Below the pieces are notes generated by a model. That model was given only the letters and a program-made list of their open reading frames with translations. It was not told where the DNA came from and did not search any database. From Roseovarius sp. S88 (lineage in GTDB: Bacteria > Pseudomonadota > Alphaproteobacteria > Rhodobacterales > Rhodobacteraceae), in the NCBI RefSeq assembly GCF_037023735.1, contig NZ_CP146069.1, positions 2,893,501 through 2,957,500 of the forward strand: a stretch of 64,000 nt of DNA, written 5' to 3'. Position numbers and translations under genes: made by a program. Positions 54,533 through 62,810 of the stretch are shown one piece after another. The first letter of the stretch is position 1. Every line of letters starts with the position of its first letter.

Positions 54533-55684
54533 TCAGGCCTTATTTTCTTGGTTTTCGAGGCTAGAAAACACCTCACGCGGCTGGCGCGTTTCGGGCAAGC
54601 CAGCATCGCGCAAAGCGCTGGATTTCACATCCAACACCGGGGTCATGTCAAACCCATGATCTGCGACATACGCCCCCTGATCATCCGGCGGCACAATGAC
54701 AAGCGGCGCATTGCCTACGACCCCTTGCAGTACAAGCCGTGCCGCAACATCCTCCGCTACAGTGTGGACCAATGGCGCCGTCGTTATAATCTGTACGCGA
54801 TTTTCCGGGCCTTTTGGCTCAAATTCATCCTTTTCAGACAACGGCAGCACGCGCGCCGTCGGCCAGGGTGCCAAAGCAGCCTGCAGCGCATCGGCCTCTT
54901 TTGACCCGGCGTCCCCAAGATATACCGTCACCAGCGCCCCGGATTTTGCGCGCAGAGCACACAGACCAGTGCACCCTTCCAGCACATCGCGCGCCTTGTC
55001 CGCAAAAACGACAAGCTCCTCCGTGATCCGGGTGTCCTTACAGTCGAGCAAGAACCCCATGATGGTTTCGGCCATCTTGTTATAGTGCCCCACATCGCGC
55101 ATATCGTGCTCGATCCGGCCAATATCGACCTCAATCACCTCCGCACCAGCCGCATAAACGCGCACCATGATGTCCAGATCGGCGGCATAATTCCCCACGA
55201 TCTCCTGATGTGCGATTAAGGACCGGTTGACCAGATAAATACCGGTATTCGGCGAGCGCAGCCCTGACAAGCCCGGGAAAAGCCATGCAATTCCGGGCTT
55301 TACCAGCAACCGCGTCATTGGCATGTTGTCTTTTGGGTCGGTCCAATCCCCTTTGACCAGACCAATATGGCTCTCCCTCGCTGCGACCATTTCAGAAAAT
55401 AGTTTAACATTAAACTTTTCGAGATCCGCATCAACTTTCATGACCCAATCATGCGTCGCGGCGGCCAATCCGGCGCGCACGGCGTGGCCCATTCCGGGTT
55501 GTGCCTCATAGACCGGCTTTGCCCCCGCGACCGCAGCCAGCTTTGCGGTGTCATCGTCAGAAGCATTATCAACCACGACAACTTCGTCGACCCAATCCAT
55601 ACTCAAAAGATGGCGCACGACGGCTTCGATCGTTTCAGCCTCATTGCGGGCCGGAACAACAACAGAGAGCGGCAAGCGTGTCAC
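54533..55684 (-). CDS. Family 2 glycosyltransferase with extra C-terminal domain
   Basis: A 383-aa protein. Residues about 1-230 are a GT2/GT-A fold (LSVVVPARNEAETIEAV, metal site VMKVDADLEKF, GLRSPNTGIYLVNRSL), resembling glucosyl-3-phosphoglycerate synthases in the block DIMVRVYAAGAEVIEVDIG. The C-terminal 150 residues have no domain I recognise. Acceptor and sugar are unknown. Possible link: compatible-solute or envelope glycoside synthesis. Confidence 0.85.
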   Translation of the reverse strand: MTRLPLSVVVPARNEAETIEAVVRHLLSMDWVDEVVVVDNASDDDTAKLAAVAGAKPVYEAQPGMGHAVRAGLAAATHDWVMKVDADLEKFNVKLFSEMVAARESHIGLVKGDWTDPKDNMPMTRLLVKPGIAWLFPGLSGLRSPNTGIYLVNRSLIAHQEIVGNYAADLDIMVRVYAAGAEVIEVDIGRIEHDMRDVGHYNKMAETIMGFLLDCKDTRITEELVVFADKARDVLEGCTGLCALRAKSGALVTVYLGDAGSKEADALQAALAPWPTARVLPLSEKDEFEPKGPENRVQIITTAPLVHTVAEDVAARLVLQGVVGNAPLVIVPPDDQGAYVADHGFDMTPVLDVKSSALRDAGLPETRQPREVFSSLENQENKA

Positions 55685-55759
55685 GAACGGGGCACCGGTA
55701 TTAGGGTCAAACTACGTGGATGCTTAATCCCAACGTGGCGTGGTCACAAGCCAACCTTC

Positions 55760-56677
55760 TCACGTGAGCTCAACAGGTTTTTGCAAATGAAGCGGGATTT
55801 CCCGCGCCAGCCGGATCAAATGCGCCATGAAGGGTTTGTCAGTATCATACTCACGCACGGCTGCGTAGAGCCGCTTGGTCACACCTTTGGGTGTTAGTTT
55901 ACGGGTCACATATTCGGTGCTGCTGCGTTGCTCTCGCAAAACCCAGTCCGGCAACACCGCAACGCCGCGATTAGATGCCACCAAGAGAAGGATCACCGCT
56001 GTCAACTCAATCTGCCGCACCGCACGCGGTTCGACCTTGGCCGGGGTCAGCAATTCGGTGAAAACATCCAACCGGGAGCGATCCACCGGATAGGTGATCA
56101 GCGTTTCATCCCGAAAATCTTCGGCGATAACATGATCACGAGCAGCCAGAGCATGCTGGCTTGAGGCTACGAACAATGGCTCGTAGTCAAAAAGCGGTTG
56201 AAAAACAATGCCATCCAACGTTTCAGGATCAGAAGAGACCACAAGATCGACCTCTTCCTTTTGCAGAGCGGGCAACGCGTCAAAGGCAAGCCCGGGCCGG
56301 ATATCAATATCGACGTCTGCCCAGGTCTGACGAAACCGCTCCAGCACGGGGAAAAGCCACTCAAAACAGGCATGGCACTCAATGGCGATATGCAGCCGCC
56401 CTGCACTGCCTTGCCTTAACCCCGAGAATTCCGCCTCCAGCGCTTCAACCTCTGGCAGCACCTTTTCCGCCACGCGCAATAGCCGCAAACCCGCCGCAGA
56501 CAACTTCAATGGCTTGGAGCGCCGCACAAACAGCTCAACACCGGCTTGATCTTCTAACCCTTTGATCTGATGTGATAATGCAGACTGTGTGATGTGCAAA
56601 AGATCAGCCGCGCGCGCAAGCCCGCCAGCCTGATGAATGGCGCGGATGGTGCGGAGATGACGAAAGTCGATATGCAT
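55760..56677 (-). CDS. metR: LysR-family regulator MetR
   Basis: A 305-aa LysR regulator (HTH MHIDFRHLRTIRAIHQAGGL, RAADLLHITQSALSHQIKGL) with a MetR-like effector domain (AIECHACFEWLFPVLERF). Divergent from metF, the classic MetR target; homocysteine is the usual co-effector. Assignment as MetR rests on this pairing and the ECHACFEW pattern. Confidence 0.88.
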   Translation of the reverse strand: MHIDFRHLRTIRAIHQAGGLARAADLLHITQSALSHQIKGLEDQAGVELFVRRSKPLKLSAAGLRLLRVAEKVLPEVEALEAEFSGLRQGSAGRLHIAIECHACFEWLFPVLERFRQTWADVDIDIRPGLAFDALPALQKEEVDLVVSSDPETLDGIVFQPLFDYEPLFVASSQHALAARDHVIAEDFRDETLITYPVDRSRLDVFTELLTPAKVEPRAVRQIELTAVILLLVASNRGVAVLPDWVLREQRSSTEYVTRKLTPKGVTKRLYAAVREYDTDKPFMAHLIRLAREIPLHLQKPVELT

Positions 56678-56692
56678 GGTTTATGAGGCGCC

Positions 56693-56707
56693 CTCATTCA
56701 AACAATG
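56693..56707. promoter_or_regulatory. Possible operator between metR and metF
   Basis: ATGAGG-CGC-CCTCAT, a palindrome with 6-bp arms, lies 16 bases upstream of the metR start, where a LysR regulator could repress itself and act on metF. It does not match the TGAA-N5-TTCA MetR consensus well. Confidence 0.35.
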
Positions 56708-56779
56708 AATTTTATGAAGTTGTCTCACATATATGCATTTGCGACAAGCGTCTCAACCATCCGCATAGGAGAGTACGCC

Positions 56780-57646
56780 ATGTCCGCCCCGTCCGTTTCT
56801 TTCGAATTCTTCCCGCCCAAATCGCTGGAGGCGTCCTTTCGGCTTTGGGACACTGTGCAATCTTTGGCGCCTCTATCTCCGCGCTTCGTATCCGTCACAT
56901 ATGGCGCAGGCGGCACAACACGTGAACTCACACGCGATGCGGTGACCACACTGCACAAATCCAGCGGCTTGAACGTGGCCGCCCACCTGACTTGCGTCGG
57001 TGCCAGCCGTGAGGAAACGCTTTCCGTGGCGCAGGACTTTGCCAAAGCTGGCGTGCGCGACATTGTGGCCCTACGCGGTGACCCCCCGAAGGGTGCTGCG
57101 AATTTTGAGCCGCACCCAACCGGGTTCGCCGACAGCTGTGAACTCATTTCCGCGCTGGCAGACACCGGTAAGTTCAACATACGGGTCGGGGCCTACCCCG
57201 AAAAACACCCCGAGGCGGCAAGCCAAGAGGCCAACATAGAATGGCTCAAACGCAAAATAGATGCAGGTGCATCCGAGGCGATCACGCAGTTTTTCTTTGA
57301 AGCCGATACCTTCTTTCGCTTCCGGGATGCCTGCGCCAAGGCGGGGATCAATGCACCCATCATTCCCGGCATCTTGCCCATCGAAATCTGGGCAGGAACG
57401 CGTCGCTTTGCCAAGGCCTGTGGTGCGATTATTCCGACCTGGCTGAGCGACGCATTTGACAAGGCTGTGCGTGATGACCGCGAAGAGCTTCTGGCCACCG
57501 CAATTGCCACTGAGCTTTGCAGCGACCTGATGGAAGGCGGCGTTGAGCATCTACACTTCTACACGCTCAACCGCCCCGAACTGACCCGCGACATCTGTCA
57601 CGCGCTTGGCGTCACACCGAAAACAGAGCTACGCCACGTCGCTTGA
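56780..57646 (+). CDS. metF: Methylenetetrahydrofolate reductase
   Basis: A 288-aa FAD enzyme making 5-methyl-THF for methionine synthesis: VSFEFFPPKSLEAS, FVSVTYGAGGTTRELT, AAHLTCVGASREE, DIVALRGDPPKG and EHLHFYTLNRPEL. ATG 56780 follows TAGGAGAG; an in-frame start at 56705 would run into the metR promoter. Probably activated by MetR. Confidence 0.95.
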   Translation: MSAPSVSFEFFPPKSLEASFRLWDTVQSLAPLSPRFVSVTYGAGGTTRELTRDAVTTLHKSSGLNVAAHLTCVGASREETLSVAQDFAKAGVRDIVALRGDPPKGAANFEPHPTGFADSCELISALADTGKFNIRVGAYPEKHPEAASQEANIEWLKRKIDAGASEAITQFFFEADTFFRFRDACAKAGINAPIIPGILPIEIWAGTRRFAKACGAIIPTWLSDAFDKAVRDDREELLATAIATELCSDLMEGGVEHLHFYTLNRPELTRDICHALGVTPKTELRHVA

Positions 57647-57685
57647 CATCAAGACCCCTGTGAGGGCCCCAAGCCTGCACACCCT

Positions 57686-57719
57686 GCCCCCGCTCGTTCC
57701 CCATGAGTGGGGGCTTTTT
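57686..57719 (+). terminator. Rho-independent terminator after metF
   Basis: GCCCCC-G-CTC and GAG-T-GGGGGC form the stem, followed by TTTTT, between metF and the convergent DUF2235 gene. Confidence 0.8.
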
Positions 57720-57722
57720 AGC

Positions 57723-58802
57723 TCAAACCGCCGGTTCTGCCCCCGCCACCTCGTCCTTGGTCGCGGATTCGACGGACTTATGCATCCGTTCAGAAGGATC
57801 CTGCCCCACCCTGCGCGGACCGCGCATCAAGAAAATCCGCGCCCAGCCGCGCCATGTGCCAACTGATGGGGCCGACGCATCGCGCACAAATCGGTCCCGC
57901 CATCCTTGGGGCAAATCCAACCCATGATTGCCGGCACGTTCCAACATCCAGACAAGCGGGATGTTCGACAAATGCCGTGCCGCGTGGAACCCGTCCAACT
58001 GGCCGCCCACATCCCCATGGCTGCCACGAAACCACACCTGTTCAACCCGACCCTTCGCGCCCGGCGCATCTGTCTGCGTATTCCACAAAACAGGTGTGTA
58101 AGCCTTGCGCGTCTCATGCAGCGCCAGCGCGTGATAGCCATGCCGGATGACCGGACCAAGTTCATGGTTGTGAAACGCGTGTTTCGGCGTGCTGAACCGC
58201 CACAGGATCGGCAGGCCAAGCCCAAGCGCCTTGACCGTGTCCCACACCCCGATCATCTCAATTTCGACCTCAGGGTGACAGCGCCGCGCAGTGAACGCCT
58301 CCGCGACTTCGCGCCCGGGTTCATCGCGGTAGTGGCGATACGCCGTCTCGATATGACGCTCTGTGGCATATTGCGGTTTCAACAGCCCAACTTGATCAAT
58401 GACCCCGGCCAAGGACCGAACCGCGTATGCCCCGCGCGAAAATCCAATCAGGAAAATCCGGTCACCTTGCCGATAGCGCGAAGCGAGGTATCCATAGGCC
58501 CGTTTGATTTGCCGGTTGATGCCGCGTCCAAGGATCACATCCGCGGTACGTTTCCAGTCCGGCCATTGCACCCCGGCCTCATAATATATCGAAAGTCCCG
58601 ATCCCACGACTTCGGACAACAGCTTGTAAGTAAGGCCAGCATTCGTCTCGCACCCTTCGGTGAGCGTCGACATGGTACCATCAAGAATAATAACATGCGT
58701 GACCGCGCTGCGATGCGTCCGGCGCACACGTGGACCGCGCCGGGGACGCCCCAGCAGCAGGCGCTTAAGCGGTCGAATGAAGCGTTTGAGATCCATCGTC
58801 AT
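57723..58802 (-). CDS. DUF2235 alpha/beta-hydrolase (Tle1-like phospholipase fold)
   Basis: Up to 359 aa, with the nucleophile elbow FLIGFSRGAYAVRSLAGVID (GxSxG) and the opening VIILDGTMSTLTEG and FRGSHGDVGGQ typical of DUF2235. Relatives include type VI secretion phospholipase effectors, but no secretion or immunity genes are near, so a housekeeping lipase role is as likely. The stated start overlaps the upstream CoxL-like gene by 38 bases; a later start is possible. Confidence 0.85.
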   Translation of the reverse strand: MTMDLKRFIRPLKRLLLGRPRRGPRVRRTHRSAVTHVIILDGTMSTLTEGCETNAGLTYKLLSEVVGSGLSIYYEAGVQWPDWKRTADVILGRGINRQIKRAYGYLASRYRQGDRIFLIGFSRGAYAVRSLAGVIDQVGLLKPQYATERHIETAYRHYRDEPGREVAEAFTARRCHPEVEIEMIGVWDTVKALGLGLPILWRFSTPKHAFHNHELGPVIRHGYHALALHETRKAYTPVLWNTQTDAPGAKGRVEQVWFRGSHGDVGGQLDGFHAARHLSNIPLVWMLERAGNHGLDLPQGWRDRFVRDASAPSVGTWRGWARIFLMRGPRRVGQDPSERMHKSVESATKDEVAGAEPAV

Positions 58803-61071
58803 TCAGCATCTTCCATACCCGGTGCGGGGTAAAGGGCATATCTGCCCGCGCGACACCCGCGTGTGACAAGGCATCTGCCACCGCATTGGCCACAGCTGCC
58901 ATCGAGCCGACCGTCCCGGCCTCGCCACACCCTTTCATACCCATGACATTAGTGGTCGACGGCACCGCTTCGGTCGTGAAGGTAAACATAGGCACATCTG
59001 CGGCACGCGGCATGGCATAGTCCATGAAAGAGGCCGTCAATAGCTGCGCGTCCTCATCATAGCTCACGCGTTCGCAAAGCGCTTGTCCAATGCCTTGCAC
59101 CACACCGCCATGCACCTGACCTTCGACCAGCAATGGGTTGATAAGATTTCCAAAATCATCAACGACTGTGTAGTGGACGATCTCTGTCTGACCCGTTTCA
59201 GGATCAATCTCAACCTCACAGACATGCGCCCCATTGGGAAAAGACCGAGCCGGAAGCTTGGCCGTTTCACGATGGTTCAACAGATCGCGACGCCCCTCTG
59301 CACGCGCCATCTCCGCCGCTTCCAGCAAGGTCGGTGTCATGTTTGACCCCGGCGCGCGGAATGTCTCATGGTCGAAGTGAATATCGTCTTCAGCCACGCC
59401 CATTTTCTCGGCAAGATATGGCGTAAACGCCCCCACCATTGCATCCACTGTCACCAGCGTCGCATTGTTCTGCACGGTGACAGAGCGTGATCCCCCCGTA
59501 CCGCCGCCCTTTTCAACCCGATCACTGTCGCCTTGCACCACGGTGATCTGATCCACAGGAACCCCAGTCTGATCGTGCAGGAACTGCGCATAGACCGTCT
59601 CATGCCCCTGCCCGTTGGATTGCGTGCCCACGTAAAGCATCACGCCGCCATCATCGGTAAACTCGATATGCGCGGTCTCAGATGGATCGCCAAGGATGCT
59701 CTCGATGTAAAAACAAAGACCGAGACCGCGTAGCTTCCCCCGTTTCACTGCCTCGGCGCGCCGGGTTTCGAAACCGGCCTTGTCGGAAAGCTGTTCAACC
59801 CGGTTCAGCACCCGGTCAAAATCACCCACGTCATAGGTCTCGCCAATGGCCGTGACATAAGGAAACTGATCCACCTTGATGAAATTCCGTCGCCGCAACT
59901 CCCACGGATCCACGCCAAGCTCCCGCGCCGCCTGATCCATGATCCGCTCCAGTGCGAAAATGGCTTCGGGCCGCCCCGCGCCACGATAGGCATCTACTTG
60001 CGTCGTGTTCGTGTAAACACCCTCGACATGCAGATAAACGTTCTGCACATCGTAAACCCCCATCACTACCTTTGAGAAAAGTGCAGTCTGAATGTTCTGC
60101 GCAAAAGGCCCATTGTAAGCCCCCAAATTACACAGCGTATCAACGCGGTAGCCGGTGATCCGAAGATCTTCATCAAAGCCCAGCGCCAGGTCATGCACAA
60201 GGTCCCGCCCTGCATTGTCAGACAACATTGTCTCGGTCCGGTCCGCCACCCAAAGCACTGGTGCTCCCACCATCCTCGCGGCCTGTGCCACAACAAAGGT
60301 CTCCGGGTAGTCCGGGGCCTTGGTGCCAAAACCGCCCCCAACATCCGGGATCGTGACCCGAATATCCTCAGGTTGCATGCTCAGAATACGCGCCGCATGC
60401 CGCTTGGTGTTCCAGACATTCTGACCGCTAAAGGCTATGTGCAAACGCCCCTCTTCGACTTGCGCCAAAACGCTACGGCCTTCCATCGGGTTGGCGATGA
60501 TGCGGTTGTCCACGACATGCATCTTGACCACATGAGCCGCATCAGAAATCGCGGCCTCTGCCGCCGCTTCATCGCCGATGCCCCAGTCAAACGCCCGGTT
60601 CTCAGGCGCATCTTCATGCAACTGCGGCCCGCCCAGCGCCAGGTCCAGATGAACATCGCGCTCGTCGTAGTCGATCTCGATGAGCTCCGCCGCATCCCGT
60701 GCCGCATCAAGATTGTCAGCGACAATGAAAACCATCGCCTCGCCCACAAAGCGCACGCGATTTTCGGCCAAAAGGGAACGGCGCGGAATGGGTGTCTTGC
60801 TGCCGTCGCGGTTCGGCACACCCATGGCTGGCATCGGTTCGGTCACGCCTGCGGCGGCGAGGCCATCTGAGTCCAAAACCAGATGCACACCCGGTGCAGC
60901 GCGTGCCTCGCTCAGATCCAGTGTGAAGTCCGCATGCGCCACCGCTGAGCGCAAGAAATACCCACGAAGGCACCCATCCGGAGCAAAGTCGGAGACATAT
61001 TGCCCATGCCCCGTCAGAAACCGCCGATCCTCGATCCGTGTGACAGGCTGACTGCGTCCAAACTTTTCCAT
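58765..61071 (-). CDS. CoxL-like molybdenum hydroxylase large subunit
   Basis: A 768-aa xanthine-oxidase-family molybdopterin subunit (ending near GCGEAGTVGSMAAVANAVAD). The active-site loop reads AYRGAGRPEA, the pattern of form II CO-dehydrogenase-like proteins; the AYRCSFR of true form I CO dehydrogenase is absent. Substrate unknown. The medium (FAD) and small (2Fe-2S) subunit genes are not in the window next to it, which is unusual. Confidence 0.9.
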   Translation of the reverse strand: MEKFGRSQPVTRIEDRRFLTGHGQYVSDFAPDGCLRGYFLRSAVAHADFTLDLSEARAAPGVHLVLDSDGLAAAGVTEPMPAMGVPNRDGSKTPIPRRSLLAENRVRFVGEAMVFIVADNLDAARDAAELIEIDYDERDVHLDLALGGPQLHEDAPENRAFDWGIGDEAAAEAAISDAAHVVKMHVVDNRIIANPMEGRSVLAQVEEGRLHIAFSGQNVWNTKRHAARILSMQPEDIRVTIPDVGGGFGTKAPDYPETFVVAQAARMVGAPVLWVADRTETMLSDNAGRDLVHDLALGFDEDLRITGYRVDTLCNLGAYNGPFAQNIQTALFSKVVMGVYDVQNVYLHVEGVYTNTTQVDAYRGAGRPEAIFALERIMDQAARELGVDPWELRRRNFIKVDQFPYVTAIGETYDVGDFDRVLNRVEQLSDKAGFETRRAEAVKRGKLRGLGLCFYIESILGDPSETAHIEFTDDGGVMLYVGTQSNGQGHETVYAQFLHDQTGVPVDQITVVQGDSDRVEKGGGTGGSRSVTVQNNATLVTVDAMVGAFTPYLAEKMGVAEDDIHFDHETFRAPGSNMTPTLLEAAEMARAEGRRDLLNHRETAKLPARSFPNGAHVCEVEIDPETGQTEIVHYTVVDDFGNLINPLLVEGQVHGGVVQGIGQALCERVSYDEDAQLLTASFMDYAMPRAADVPMFTFTTEAVPSTTNVMGMKGCGEAGTVGSMAAVANAVADALSHAGVARADMPFTPHRVWKMLNDDGSQTLHSTA

Positions 61072-61135
61072 GACTGCTCCACACCTTATGGGTCACGCGG
61101 ACCCTAGCGTGGCGCGCTGCGGTGTCCAGCCCAGC

Positions 61136-62266
61136 CTATTCGAATTGCGAGACAAGCACCGGCGCGGATGGTCCGTAGCCGTTAAAAGCCGTGGCCAGGC
61201 ATTCTCCATAGGCGCCCATGCCACCGAAAATCACATAGTCGCCTTCCGCGATGTCCGAAGGCAGCAGAAGCCGCTCGGGCAACCGGTCCAGACTGTCACA
61301 TGTCGGACCAAAGACAATCCGGGGTGATTTCGCGCCCTCACGGAGTGTCCCCTCTTCCGACACCACCCGCACCCGCGCCACGGCTCCCATGTCCCGCGCC
61401 TCAGCCAGTGCGCCATAAAGCCCATCGTTCAAGAACACAGCTCCAGAGTCGCGCGTGGCCTTGACCCGCGTGGCCAGGCAAAATGCATCCGCCACCATAG
61501 CCCGCCCCGGCTCACACAAAAGCTGCGGGGCGTCCGCGCCGAAGACCTCTCGGGTCACTGCACCAATATGCTCAAAAATTGCCATCAGATCGGGGGCTGC
61601 GCCATCCCGGTTCGACGCAAACCCACCCCCGACATTGATCCGCGCCAGTTTGACCTCGGCGGCCTTCGCCACGTCGGCCACTGCACGAATATATGTGCCC
61701 CAAGGCTCCGGATCGGCACATTGGGTTCCGGGATGAAAACAGACAGATGGCGCATATCCCCGCTCCGCCACCAGCCGCAAAAGCATCGCCGCTTCTTCCG
61801 GTTCCGCCCCGAACTTAGCTCCGAAATCATAGGCCGCGCCCTTGACCGGAAGCGCCAAACGCACCGCAATTTCCGTCCCTTGCGGCACGTTGTTCAGTTT
61901 ATCCAATTCCGAAAGTTCATCCACCGAATAGGACACAACACCATGCTGAATCGCACAGCGCACTTCCTCCGGGGACCGCACCGGATTGTTGTAATGCAGC
62001 AACGCGTCCGGCGCGACCGCATGTACCGCTGCCATCTCAGCCGGACTTGCCACATCAAATGCGGTCAGCCCCGCCGCGCTTAGGTTTTCCAATACGCCCT
62101 TGTTGGGATTGGCTTTGACCGCATAGGTCACAAGCCCCGGAAACCCGGCGCGGAAAACCTGCGCCGTGGCTTGTAACACCGCGGGACAAAAGTATAAAAT
62201 CGCTGTATCAGGCTGCTTGCGCCGCAAATGATCCACCGGACTGGGCCATTGAAATCGCGTATACAT
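61136..62266 (-). CDS. Ornithine/lysine decarboxylase-family enzyme (alanine racemase fold)
   Basis: A 376-aa PLP enzyme: PLP lysine in TYAVKANPNK, SVDELSELDKLNN, HPGTQCADPEPW, LARINVGGGFASN, LCEPGRAMVA and the signature VFGPTCDSLDRLP. The pattern points to ornithine decarboxylase, making putrescine, but lysine or mixed use is possible. It is divergent from an Lrp/AsnC regulator, its likely controller. Confidence 0.9.
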   Translation of the reverse strand: MYTRFQWPSPVDHLRRKQPDTAILYFCPAVLQATAQVFRAGFPGLVTYAVKANPNKGVLENLSAAGLTAFDVASPAEMAAVHAVAPDALLHYNNPVRSPEEVRCAIQHGVVSYSVDELSELDKLNNVPQGTEIAVRLALPVKGAAYDFGAKFGAEPEEAAMLLRLVAERGYAPSVCFHPGTQCADPEPWGTYIRAVADVAKAAEVKLARINVGGGFASNRDGAAPDLMAIFEHIGAVTREVFGADAPQLLCEPGRAMVADAFCLATRVKATRDSGAVFLNDGLYGALAEARDMGAVARVRVVSEEGTLREGAKSPRIVFGPTCDSLDRLPERLLLPSDIAEGDYVIFGGMGAYGECLATAFNGYGPSAPVLVSQFE

Positions 62267-62375
62267 GGTCTGCCTCGAAACATTGTTTTTCTTAACTTTA
62301 CACCAGTCTGCGTTAAAATATGGCGGCAGTTTGGATGAATTGACGTATTATTTCGGCAAAGTGATTGGGGGAATC

Positions 62376-62810
62376 ATGCATACAGACGAATTGGACGAAG
62401 CGCTGATTGCGCTCTTACAGGAAAACGCACGCGCGCCGGTGGCCATGCTCGCGCGCCGATTGGGTCTTGCCCGCACCACGGTGCAGGCCCGGATCGAACG
62501 GCTTGAAACCAATGGCGTGATCGCGGGCTATACTCTGCGCGTGAACGCAGCCCGCCGGGCGCCTCTAAGGGCCACGGCACTTGTGCGGATCGAGGCGCGC
62601 AGCCAGCCCACCGTGATGTCCCGGCTAAGCTCTCTGCCCAATGTGCGCAAGGTGCACACGACGTCCGGTCGGTTTGACCTGATCGTCGGGCTGGAGGCGG
62701 AAAGCACCGAAGAACTGGACGAGGCATTGGACCGGATCGGCGAGGCAAAGGGCGTGCAAGGCTCTGAAAGCCTTATACATTTGGCGACCAAGCTGGATCG
62801 CTCGAATTAA
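62376..62810 (+). CDS. Lrp/AsnC-family regulator
   Basis: A 144-aa regulator with the N-terminal HTH (MHTDELDEALIALLQENAR, MLARRLGLARTTVQARIERL) and the RAM ligand domain (LPNVRKVHTTSGRFDLIVGL). ATG 62376 follows GGGG. The preceding 110-base gap separates it from the divergent decarboxylase gene, so it may sense an amino acid and control polyamine synthesis. Its stop overlaps that of the convergent carboxypeptidase. Confidence 0.9.
   Translation: MHTDELDEALIALLQENARAPVAMLARRLGLARTTVQARIERLETNGVIAGYTLRVNAARRAPLRATALVRIEARSQPTVMSRLSSLPNVRKVHTTSGRFDLIVGLEAESTEELDEALDRIGEAKGVQGSESLIHLATKLDRSN

Noticed and set aside
57723-58802. Type VI secretion effector
   Set aside because: DUF2235 fits the Tle1 fold, but no VgrG, PAAR, adaptor or immunity gene is adjacent, so I keep the neutral family name.
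58765-61071. True aerobic CO dehydrogenase
   Set aside because: The active-site loop is AYRGAGR and not AYRCSFR, and partner subunits are absent from the neighbourhood.
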